Below are positions 41,499 through 48,596 of a stretch of 48,596 nt of DNA, piece after piece. How positions within the stretch are numbered: the first letter of the stretch is position 1; the number at the start of each line of letters is the position of its first letter. Both the position numbers and the translations under genes were made by a program. Under the pieces are notes generated by a model. That model saw nothing but the letters and a program-made list of their open reading frames with translations, searched no databases and was not told the origin of the DNA. This stretch comes from Nitrospirota bacterium (GTDB taxonomy: Bacteria > Nitrospirota > Thermodesulfovibrionia > Thermodesulfovibrionales > Dissulfurispiraceae): positions 1-48,596 of the forward strand of contig SCQE01000079.1 of NCBI GenBank assembly GCA_004321915.1. The letters run 5' to 3'.

Positions 41499-43763
41499 TT
41501 ATTTGTTCAGCATCAGGCGTATTTTGATCATGAGTCTTTTTATTTCGAGCGGCTTGGGTATGAATTCGAGCTCTTCGGCATATACGCCTTTCGATGTGAG
41601 AATATTCTGCGTGTAGCCGCTCATAAAAATAATCTTCGCTCCCGAGTCCTCTTTTTTAATGGTGTTGTAAACCTCTTTACCGTTCTTACGCGGCATAACA
41701 ACATCCAATAGTATAAGGTCTATAGAGTCTTTATATTGCAGGTATTTCTTTATCGCATCCTCGCCGTCGTTGGCAAGGATTACTTTATAGCCGAACCGCT
41801 CTATGGAATCCTTAAGAAAGGCCCTCACAGCCCCTTCGTCTTCGGCAACAAGTATTGTTTCGCTGCCGGACAAATCAATATCGTCGTTGTTGACTTCTTC
41901 CTCTTTTGCTTGCCGGATGTCCGCCCCCTCCATCACAGGGAAGTAGATTTTAAAGGTAGTGCCTACGCCCATATCGCTTTCTATGTCCAAGACCCCGTTG
42001 TGCTGTTTGACTATGCCGTACACCATCGCCAGTCCGAGCCCGGTGCCCTTACCCTTGCCTTTGGTGGTGAAAAACGGCTCAAAAACCCGGCCCAAATGTT
42101 TCCTGTCTATGCCTTTCCCTGTATCGCTTACTGTCAGGAGCATATATTGTCCGGGTCTGGTAGCATATCTCTCGGCAAAATCCGCATCGACCAGCACAAG
42201 CGATGTTGATACGGTAAGGGTCCCTCCCTCATTCATGGCGTCTCTTGCATTGGTGACGAGATTGATCAAAATCTGCTCTATCTGATGGTGGTCCCCAAAA
42301 ACCGGAAGTTCGTCCCTGCCAAGGACCATCTTAAGCTCGATATCCTCGCTTACAAGACTCCTCATAATATCCGAAATATCCGTGATTATAGAGTTAAGCG
42401 TTATCTGACGGGGTTTGATGATCTGCTTGCGGCTGAACGCCAACAATCCTGCCGTAAAGTTCTGCGCCCTGTCTGCGGCGTCTATGACCTGCTGCAGGTA
42501 TCTTTTTATATTAGCCGGGCTGTCCTCGAGCGACTGCTGCAGCATCGAAGAATAACCGGTTATAGCGGTCAGAAGGTTATTAAAATCATGGGCCACGCCT
42601 CCGGCAAGCAGACCGAGCGACTCCATTTTCTGGGACTGGACAAGCTTCTCTTCAAGCTCTTTCTTTTCGGTAATATCTTTGACTATGTGTATCGTGCCGA
42701 TTATGTTATTGCCGCTGTCGAGAATGGGCGTCGTGGTCTCCTCAAAAAACTTCTGGAGATCGACGTGCTCAACAGGCCCCAGATGCTCGGACTGTTTTGT
42801 AAAAAGGGACTTAAGATGGGGACACCCGTCGATATTTTTGTCTGTTTTATGAAACACCTCATAGCACTTCTTCCCTATGATCCCGTCTATCGGTATTTCG
42901 AGAAGTTTAGAGGTGGACAGATTTGCCCTGATTATTGTCTGGTCTGAACTGAGAATAACGATAGAGTCTTCTATCGAATCAAAAGTGTTCTGCCATTCCT
43001 TCAGGGTATTTTCGAGCTGCAGATAGCTTTCCCTAAGGCTGCTGCTCATTATATTAAAATGTCTTGAAAGCTCGCCGAACTCTGTGCTGTCCTGATATGA
43101 GATCGTGTGCCCCAAGTCCCCTGAAGCTATGACCCTCGTAGCGGTCAAGAGTTCGTCTATAGGTTTTGTGACCGACCTTACAAGCCTTATCGCCACGCTT
43201 ACGGCCAGAATAAAAGCCGCAAACAAAGTGGCCACCAATATAATCCTCGCATTGTTTATCTTGCTCAACGCTTCATTAGTCGCTGCATTGAGCCTTTTAC
43301 CGGCCGTGATCGACATATCTTCGCTTTGAGTCAAAAGCTTGTTGCCTATGACTGCCGCCTCAAATTTAAGTTTTTCTATGCGCTGAACATCAGCCGAAGC
43401 CGTTATGTAATAGCTCAAGGCGTTTTCATATTGTTCCGTCTGTTTCTGCAGTTCAGCAAGGAGCCTAGACACTTCGGAAGTGTGGTGGCAGCTTGTGCAT
43501 CCGTTCACCGCATCTTTGAGCTTGATTACGCTGCTCACTATCGAATCCAGTTCCTTGCCCTGAGGAGTGGCAACCGTGTATAGGTCGGTCTGTACGCTCT
43601 GGATACTTATAACGAGATCCTGTCGTAAATGTTCGATTTGATACAGCTGTATTATGCGGCTAAGCGATTCTGTGGTGTTCGAAATATAGAGCATCGCAAG
43701 AAGACTGCCCGCGGTAAAAAGCGCAAATAAAGCAAACAGCGCTATATAGACTTTTCTTTTCAT
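41499..43763 (-). CDS. hybrid histidine kinase with a CxxCH sensor domain
   Basis: The 754-residue protein has two membrane helices (about residues 7-27 and 172-192) around a helical periplasmic domain with the motif CTSCHH (89-94), a possible c-type haem site. Then follow HAMP (about 195-245), PAS (about 265-370), HisKA with the phospho-acceptor His in AGGVAHDFNNLL (near 391), HATPase (DTGKGIDRKHLGRVFE, GKGTGLGLAMVYG), and a C-terminal receiver with the acceptor Asp in IDLILLDVVMPRKNG. The gene overlaps a PhnD-like binding protein gene by 4 bases, so the binding protein may deliver the signal. Haem attachment is inferred from the motif and the cell side. Confidence 0.9.
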   Translation of the reverse strand: MKRKVYIALFALFALFTAGSLLAMLYISNTTESLSRIIQLYQIEHLRQDLVISIQSVQTDLYTVATPQGKELDSIVSSVIKLKDAVNGCTSCHHTSEVSRLLAELQKQTEQYENALSYYITASADVQRIEKLKFEAAVIGNKLLTQSEDMSITAGKRLNAATNEALSKINNARIILVATLFAAFILAVSVAIRLVRSVTKPIDELLTATRVIASGDLGHTISYQDSTEFGELSRHFNIMSSSLRESYLQLENTLKEWQNTFDSIEDSIVILSSDQTIIRANLSTSKLLEIPIDGIIGKKCYEVFHKTDKNIDGCPHLKSLFTKQSEHLGPVEHVDLQKFFEETTTPILDSGNNIIGTIHIVKDITEKKELEEKLVQSQKMESLGLLAGGVAHDFNNLLTAITGYSSMLQQSLEDSPANIKRYLQQVIDAADRAQNFTAGLLAFSRKQIIKPRQITLNSIITDISDIMRSLVSEDIELKMVLGRDELPVFGDHHQIEQILINLVTNARDAMNEGGTLTVSTSLVLVDADFAERYATRPGQYMLLTVSDTGKGIDRKHLGRVFEPFFTTKGKGKGTGLGLAMVYGIVKQHNGVLDIESDMGVGTTFKIYFPVMEGADIRQAKEEEVNNDDIDLSGSETILVAEDEGAVRAFLKDSIERFGYKVILANDGEDAIKKYLQYKDSIDLILLDVVMPRKNGKEVYNTIKKEDSGAKIIFMSGYTQNILTSKGVYAEELEFIPKPLEIKRLMIKIRLMLNK

Positions 43764-44629
43764 TTATTGACGTATTTATAGGTTGCGATATCTATCCCCG
43801 CTTTATTTGCAATATCGAATACCGCCTTGTAATCTTCGTTGCTTGTAGGAATAAATTTAAGCGCTTCGAATTTCTTTAACGCTTCGACGCCTTCGGCGTC
43901 ATTTGCCATATTGATTAACGCGTCCCTGAGCTTTTTCTTTGTGGCGGCATCGAGATTTTTTCTCACCGCAAGCCCGTTTGACGGCACATGCGGCGACGAA
44001 ACAAGGATCTTCAGTTCTTTCTGCACTGCCGGGTTCTTCTTTGCAACACGGTCGAACATCGAATGTTTCGCGCATCCTATATCGGCCTTCTTTTCAAGCA
44101 CCGCGTTTATGGCCGCGTCGTGGCTGCCCGCAAAATACAGTTCTTTAAAATAGCCTTCAGGATTCGCTATTCCGTGTTCCTTAAAGTAGGCCACGGGGTA
44201 TATGTAGCCGGCGGTTGTGGCCTTTTCTACAAAGGCAATTTTCTTGTTTTTCATATCGTGAACATTTTTAATACCGCTGTCGTTCCTTACGAAAATATAG
44301 CCGTAGTAAGTCGAACTGCCGTCAAGGTTGACCGGTCTTGCAATCGGCTCTACGCCGAGTTTCTTGATTGCCAAGGCGCCGGTGAAGCTGCCGAAAAAGG
44401 CCCCATCCATCTTTTCCGCGGTAAAACGTTCGATGATGTTGCCGTACCTCGACAGGATCGTAAATTTGATCTTAATGCCGGTTTTTTTGGTGAGATAGTC
44501 GCCGAGAGGCTTATAGCGCTCCTGCTGTTTAAAGACGTTCTGTTCCGGGATAAGTCCGATGGTAAGGTCTGCTGCATAGGCCTGCACCGAAAAGCTCAAA
44601 AATAAGAACAACGCGAACAAAGCTCTCAT
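43760..44629 (-). CDS. PhnD-like periplasmic binding protein
   Basis: The 289-residue protein has a signal peptide (MRALFALFLFLSFSVQAYA, cleaved before ADL) and the PhnD-type fold: LTIGLIPEQNVFKQQERYKPLGDYL at the start, FFGSFTGALAIKK near residue 80, and AGSHDAAINAVLEKKADIGCA near 170. These proteins bind phosphate, phosphite, phosphonates or other small anions. No ABC permease or ATPase is next to it; the next gene is a hybrid kinase, with a 4-base overlap. I infer that it is a signal receptor for the kinase rather than part of a transporter. Confidence 0.88.
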   Translation of the reverse strand: MRALFALFLFLSFSVQAYAADLTIGLIPEQNVFKQQERYKPLGDYLTKKTGIKIKFTILSRYGNIIERFTAEKMDGAFFGSFTGALAIKKLGVEPIARPVNLDGSSTYYGYIFVRNDSGIKNVHDMKNKKIAFVEKATTAGYIYPVAYFKEHGIANPEGYFKELYFAGSHDAAINAVLEKKADIGCAKHSMFDRVAKKNPAVQKELKILVSSPHVPSNGLAVRKNLDAATKKKLRDALINMANDAEGVEALKKFEALKFIPTSNEDYKAVFDIANKAGIDIATYKYVNK

Positions 44630-44728
44630 AACATGCTCCTCCCCAAAAGCATTATTTTAATCAATTATATATCATTCCGGATGCAATGTGAAATGAACCC
44701 CGCTAAAAACTGTGATATAATTAACTTT

Positions 44729-46447
44729 ATGGACTATTCGATAAAAATCGGCGGCGAGGCAGGGCAGGGAATCCAGACAATAGGCGATACTCTTTCGCTC
44801 GTGTTCTCTAGGTCAGGCTACCATGTATTCACACATCAGGATTATGAATCCCGCATACGGGGAGGACATAATTATTATCAGGTCCGGGTGTCAGGCAATC
44901 CTGTCATGGCCCCGAAAGAAGCGATTGACATAATCGTGGCCCTCGACGCAAAGAGCATAGAACTCGATACGCCAAAACTTACCGGTATAGGACAGATTAT
45001 TTACGACTCATCCGCCTTAAAGCAGAGACATGATGGAGCGCAATTCCTCGATATACCGTTCACCGCCCTTGCGCTGGAACACGGAGGAAGCAAGATAATG
45101 GCAAACACGGTCGCCACGGGCGCCGTGCTCGGAATGCTCGGAATAGGCCTCGATGTCCTGCTTGGCATAATCAAAGACACCTTTAAGAAGAAAGGCGAAG
45201 AAATTATCAAGGCAAACTCAAGCGCGGCCATGGCCGGCCACGATTACGCCGTCAAACAATGCATAAAATGCGCTTTTTCAGCCGCTGTCGAGGGAAAACC
45301 TAAGATGCTTATAGCGGGCAACGATGCTATAGGCTTTGGGGCGGTGGCTTCGGGCTGCAAATTTTATTCTGCATACCCCATGACCCCCGCAACGAGCATT
45401 ATGCTTTATGTTGCGAGCAAGGCGAAAGAATACGGAATCATAGTCGAGCAGGCCGAAGATGAAATCGCTGCGATCAACATGGCGCTCGGAGCGTCATTTG
45501 CGGGTGTCCGCGCCATGACAGGGAGTTCCGGCGGGGGCTTTGCGTTGATGGTTGAAGGCTTGTCCCTTGCGGCAATGACCGAAACACCGCTTGTCATTGC
45601 GCTTGCGCAGAGGCCGGGACCTGCGACCGGGCTTCCGACCAAAACTGAACAGGCAGACCTGAATTTCGCACTTTATACTTCACACGGTGAATTCCCGAGG
45701 GTCATATTTGCTCCGGGCACGCCTGAACAGGCCTTCTTTCTTACAAACAAAGCGTTTGAACTTTCCGAGAAGTACCAGATTCCGGTGCTTATTCTCACAG
45801 ACCAGTATCTTGCGGACTCGCAGTGGACCTTCGACGGGTTCGATTTGACAAAACTCAAATACAACGATTACAGATTGCGAGGCGAGGCCTTCAGCAGCCT
45901 TGCGGAATACAAAAGACATGCCTTCACAGAATCCGGCGTTACGCCTATGGCTGTTCCGGGAGACGCAAAACACGTTGTTGTCACAGATAGCGACGAGCAC
46001 GACGAGGAAGGACATCTTACCGAAGACATAGACCTGACCTTGAAAATGGCTGACAAAAGGCTCTTCAAAAAGATGCCTCAGATAAGGGCGGAGATGGAAC
46101 CGCCGGCTCTTTACGGCAATGCCAATCCCGACATTGTCCTCGTGGGCTGGGGATCCACTTGCGGAGTTATAAAAGAGACTGTAGACGCATTGTCAAAGAC
46201 GAAAAATATTGCGATGCTCCACTTCAGCGAGATTTATCCGCTGCCCTCGACAAAAAAGTTCAATTACCTCGGCCTGCTTAAAAACGCAAAGACCACTATC
46301 TGCATAGAACTTAATGCTACAAGCCAGTTCGCCCGCCTGCTCAGGACGGAAGCGGGTTATACCTTCAACAGGCTTGTGAACAAGTACGACGGAAGGCCGT
46401 TCACGGTAGAAGAACTCACAGGAGAGATAAATGCCCTCATTGGATGA
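44729..46447 (+). CDS. korA: 2-oxoacid:ferredoxin oxidoreductase, alpha/gamma fusion
   Basis: The 572-residue protein joins a gamma domain (SIKIGGEAGQGIQTIGDTLS, RIRGGHNYYQVRVS) to an alpha domain (GNDAIGFGAVASGCKFYSAYPMTPAT, and GSSGGGFALMVEGLSLAAMTETPLVIA), as in KorA/PorA-type subunits. With KorB it oxidises a 2-oxoacid to acyl-CoA, reducing ferredoxin, or runs in reverse to fix CO2. Substrate cannot be decided between 2-oxoglutarate and related acids. I set the start at 44729 (MDYSIKIGG); an ATG 32 codons upstream gives an extension unlike the family. It overlaps korB by 17 bases. The region 44630-44728 is the divergent promoter shared with the PhnD gene. Confidence 0.9.
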   Translation: MDYSIKIGGEAGQGIQTIGDTLSLVFSRSGYHVFTHQDYESRIRGGHNYYQVRVSGNPVMAPKEAIDIIVALDAKSIELDTPKLTGIGQIIYDSSALKQRHDGAQFLDIPFTALALEHGGSKIMANTVATGAVLGMLGIGLDVLLGIIKDTFKKKGEEIIKANSSAAMAGHDYAVKQCIKCAFSAAVEGKPKMLIAGNDAIGFGAVASGCKFYSAYPMTPATSIMLYVASKAKEYGIIVEQAEDEIAAINMALGASFAGVRAMTGSSGGGFALMVEGLSLAAMTETPLVIALAQRPGPATGLPTKTEQADLNFALYTSHGEFPRVIFAPGTPEQAFFLTNKAFELSEKYQIPVLILTDQYLADSQWTFDGFDLTKLKYNDYRLRGEAFSSLAEYKRHAFTESGVTPMAVPGDAKHVVVTDSDEHDEEGHLTEDIDLTLKMADKRLFKKMPQIRAEMEPPALYGNANPDIVLVGWGSTCGVIKETVDALSKTKNIAMLHFSEIYPLPSTKKFNYLGLLKNAKTTICIELNATSQFARLLRTEAGYTFNRLVNKYDGRPFTVEELTGEINALIG

Positions 46448-47282
46448 TTTCAGCGGTCTTAAGCCTGCTTGGTGTCCGGGCTGCGGCAACTTCGGCATAC
46501 TGAAGACCTTTAAAGATGCCGCAGTGGAACTCGGTCTTGAGCCGCACCAATTCACGATCGTGTCCGGCATAGGACAGGCGGCCAAATTCCCTCACTACCT
46601 CAAATGCAACACCTTCAACGGTCTGCACGGCCGCTCGCTTCCGGTTGCGACAGGAATAACGCTTGCCAACCACTCGATGCTTGTGATAGATGTGGCAGGC
46701 GACGGCGACTGCTACGGCGAGGGCGGCAACCACTTGATGCATACGATAAGGCGCAACGTGAATATAAAGCTCTTTGTGCATGACAACCAGATTTACGGGC
46801 TTACCAAGGGACAGGCATCGCCTACCAGTATGGAAGGCATGGTCACGAAAAACCAGCCTTTCGGTGTTCTATCGGAACAGTTCAATCCCATGGCCTTTGC
46901 CGTTGCGCTCGACTGCAGTTTTGTGGCTCGCGGCTTTGCAGGCGATCAGGAACACCTGAAGATGCTGATAAAAGAGGCTGTGAACCATAAGGGCTTTACT
47001 CTCGTCGACATACTTCAGCCCTGCGTATCGTTCAACAAGGTGAACACCTATGAATGGTACAGGCAGAGGGTCTACAAACTCGGCGCAGACTACAATTCTG
47101 AAAACCGCATAGCCGCATTCGAGAAGGCGCTCGAATGGGGGGACAAAATCCCTATCGGCATAATCTACCGCAACAACCGCCTTGACTTTGAAGAAAGAAT
47201 TCCGGTAATCAAAGACGAGCCGCTCGTCCGCCAGCCCTTCGATATTTCAAAAGTAGAAAAGACCTTAAAAGAGTTTTATTAA
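46431..47282 (+). CDS. korB: 2-oxoacid:ferredoxin oxidoreductase, beta subunit
   Basis: The 283-residue subunit binds thiamine diphosphate through VIDVAGDGDCYGEGGNHLMH (near residue 87) followed by DNQIYGLTKGQASPTS. The cluster-binding Cys are seen in AWCPGCGNFG (about residues 14-17) and near residue 198 (LQPCVSFNKVN). Length matches KorB and similar beta subunits, which hold one [4Fe-4S] cluster. GGAGAG lies about 5 bases upstream of the ATG. No delta (ferredoxin) subunit follows, as in two-subunit enzymes. Confidence 0.92.
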   Translation: MPSLDDFSGLKPAWCPGCGNFGILKTFKDAAVELGLEPHQFTIVSGIGQAAKFPHYLKCNTFNGLHGRSLPVATGITLANHSMLVIDVAGDGDCYGEGGNHLMHTIRRNVNIKLFVHDNQIYGLTKGQASPTSMEGMVTKNQPFGVLSEQFNPMAFAVALDCSFVARGFAGDQEHLKMLIKEAVNHKGFTLVDILQPCVSFNKVNTYEWYRQRVYKLGADYNSENRIAAFEKALEWGDKIPIGIIYRNNRLDFEERIPVIKDEPLVRQPFDISKVEKTLKEFY

Positions 47283-47430
47283 AACAAGACGTTGTCTGTG
47301 GTTGCAAAAACTGCGGCTTCTAGACAGGGGTTATTGCTTACGTCTAAAAGTCCGCACAATCCACTTACAACGAAAAGTAAGGACTTCCGCTAAAAACTGT
47401 CAGTTACAAAATTGCCCACTTGGTATTGGA

Positions 47431-48423
47431 CTAGTTTTCTGGGAAAACGTTATATGCACCTGATTCGGAAGACATTGATTTCTTATGCTCATCTAATATT
47501 ATGTTCCACTTTGCTTTGAAGTTCTTTGCTAATGCTGGTTCTACACTGAACATAAACGCTATCCAACCGTCGATTTTATTAATCTCCCAGTCCACAAACG
47601 ACCAATCAATTCCAATTTTCTCAAAATGATTCAGAAGGCCATATTTATCAGCATAATAAAGCGTCAATCGAAGTTTCTTCTTAATTCTTTTGGGTATTCG
47701 AGGATATTTATCATCAAATACTGTCAATCCAGTAACATACTGTTTGTCACCACGCTTCTGAAGAAAAAACTTCTTCTTGTTTAATTTGAAACCGTGATTT
47801 GAAAGAATGTCTTCAATATCTCCTTGCGTCGGCACGGCATTACCAGAAAATGACATGTCGTCAGCATATCGCGTATAAGTGCAATTATATTGTTTGCTCA
47901 GAGTTACGAAGTCTTCGTCCATACCATGGCAGACAAGATTTGATATAACAGGACTAGTACTGAATCCTTGAACTAATTGTTCATCAAGGGTGCACAGTCG
48001 GGAAAGCATAATTGCAATGTCATCATTACAACCGATACGTTTGAACGCGTTCACAATTTGTAACATACCTATAGATTCAAAGAAATCCTCAATATCGGCA
48101 TTTAAGACATATCGTTTGGCGAGATGCTTCCCAGCATTCTTGGCTATACATCCTTTGCGGACGAAACCTTGAACACACTCCGGAAAAATCTCATTATGAT
48201 TGATTGTCGTTTCTAAATTCTTTTGAATGAGTGACAGACTTTTGTCGAAGGACTTATATACAATTCTATGACCAGACTTATTCTTCTTGGGAATGAGCAT
48301 CTTCCTACAATGTTTGGCCGAAGTCGCATCAAAAGCCAGCCGTCTCAAATCCTCATTAGTGCATGAGAGACACTTTGCGAGGTCATCGATATTTCTTATC
48401 TCAGAGAATTCAATCCTTCTCAT
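47431..48423 (-). CDS. retron-type reverse transcriptase
   Basis: The 330-residue protein has the ordered motifs of retron RTs: IPKKNKSGHRIVYKSF (RT1), the retron-specific NAxxH element as NAGKH (96-100), NADIEDFFESI with the first catalytic Asp (RT3), QGFSTSPVISNL (RT4), YTRYADDMSFSG with the catalytic YADD (186-189), and the retron-specific VTG at 230-232. The enzyme would make multicopy single-stranded DNA from an msr-msd RNA encoded upstream (to the right here). Its base composition is lower in GC than the neighbours, suggesting transfer. No effector gene follows it; korB is convergent, 148 bases away. Any partner must be beyond the right edge. Confidence 0.9.
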   Translation of the reverse strand: MRRIEFSEIRNIDDLAKCLSCTNEDLRRLAFDATSAKHCRKMLIPKKNKSGHRIVYKSFDKSLSLIQKNLETTINHNEIFPECVQGFVRKGCIAKNAGKHLAKRYVLNADIEDFFESIGMLQIVNAFKRIGCNDDIAIMLSRLCTLDEQLVQGFSTSPVISNLVCHGMDEDFVTLSKQYNCTYTRYADDMSFSGNAVPTQGDIEDILSNHGFKLNKKKFFLQKRGDKQYVTGLTVFDDKYPRIPKRIKKKLRLTLYYADKYGLLNHFEKIGIDWSFVDWEINKIDGWIAFMFSVEPALAKNFKAKWNIILDEHKKSMSSESGAYNVFPEN

Positions 48424-48496
48424 AATCTTAAAAAGAAGTGGGCTTCGGATGTAAGGTGAGATTGTAATTGACTCCTTGTTGTTTTTCGAATTAATC

Positions 48497-48525
48497 CGGC
48501 CTAAATATTCTGATTATTCTGGCCG
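48497..48525 (-). other. hairpin 1 upstream of the retron RT
   Basis: Arms CGGCC (48497-48501) and GGCCG (48521-48525) pair, followed inward by a 2-by-2 internal loop and AATA/TATT, with a 7-base loop. Together 9 base pairs can form. Confidence 0.45.
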
Positions 48526-48552
48526 TTTCGTTTTAAACTGACCCATTATTAT

Positions 48553-48572
48553 GGGGGGCATTTCAGCCCCCC
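48553..48572 (-). other. hairpin 2 upstream of the retron RT
   Basis: GGGGGGC and GCCCCCC form a perfect 7-bp stem with a 6-base loop. On the minus strand it reads GGGGGGC-TGAAAT-GCCCCCC. No T-run follows, so it is not a clear terminator. Confidence 0.5.
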
Positions 48573-48596
48573 TACAGATCAGATTATTTCCGTTGA

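Larger units (their letters stand above)
48424..48596 (-). other. upstream leader of the retron reverse transcriptase (truncated by window edge)
   Basis: These 173 bases hold no gene. A retron msr-msd RNA is normally encoded just upstream of the RT, so part of it may be here. Two hairpins are visible. The word ACTGACCCATTATTATG also resembles IS21-family terminal sequences, so an insertion-sequence end is an alternative. The a1/a2 inverted repeat of a retron cannot be tested because the sequence stops. Confidence 0.35.

Overview
The window reads as a chromosomal segment of an anaerobic or microaerophilic Gram-negative bacterium, most likely Nitrospirota (Thermodesulfovibrio-like) or a neighbouring deep-branching lineage. 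This is inference from gene content: an Aquifex-type aconitase of 644 aa, a two-subunit 2-oxoacid:ferredoxin oxidoreductase, c-type haem sensor proteins, a two-CW protein and PAS-rich hybrid kinases. No rRNA is present, so the placement is not proven. Gene density is high, and many neighbours share ATGA-type start/stop overlaps.

Layout from left to right. (1) 1-2.3 kb is an accessory, repeat-rich zone with an unknown membrane protein, several palindromic repeats and a vapBC toxin-antitoxin pair with a consensus promoter. (2) 2.4-6.5 kb carries mutS, coaE and ribF on the + strand. (3) 6.5-8.8 kb holds small membrane and haem proteins on the - strand. (4) 8.8-19.5 kb is an efflux region: TetR, MacA-like adaptor, ABC ATPase, MacB-like permease, TolC, RND adaptor and RND pump. 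It is broken by palindromic repeats, a PIN toxin-antitoxin pair and a decayed TPR-CHAT gene. (5) 19.6-24.4 kb has a hybrid histidine kinase, a two-CW protein and aconitase. (6) 24.5-30.4 kb is a compact - strand operon that looks like an undescribed small biosynthetic cluster: HAD phosphatase, class III aminotransferase, four-helix exporter, ACP, ketosynthase, an alpha/beta hydrolase with a Cys nucleophile, and a FemAB/GNAT-type acyltransferase.

(7) 30.5-34.1 kb is an apparent defence cassette: a membrane NACHT-type NTPase and a zinc-ribbon/DUF4145-like protein, bounded by a perfect 22-bp direct repeat and lacking a recombinase. (8) 34.1-39.3 kb is a complete branched-chain amino acid ABC transporter operon (livKHMGF) followed by a CBS-ACT protein. 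(9) 39.3-44.6 kb has an HD-GYP protein, a small Cys-rich secreted protein, tRNA-Leu(UAG), an adhesin-E-like protein, and a PhnD-like binding protein coupled to a hybrid kinase with a CxxCH motif. (10) 44.7-47.3 kb is korAB. (11) 47.4-48.4 kb is a retron-type reverse transcriptase with NAxxH, YADD and VTG signatures; its upstream leader and any effector run off the right edge.

The strongest candidates for something undescribed are three. First, a three-copy repeat family of about 170 bp whose arms show compensatory base changes between copies. Second, the NACHT cassette with 22-bp direct repeats. Third, the ACP-dependent biosynthetic operon. All functional calls come from reading motifs by eye; no database search was possible.
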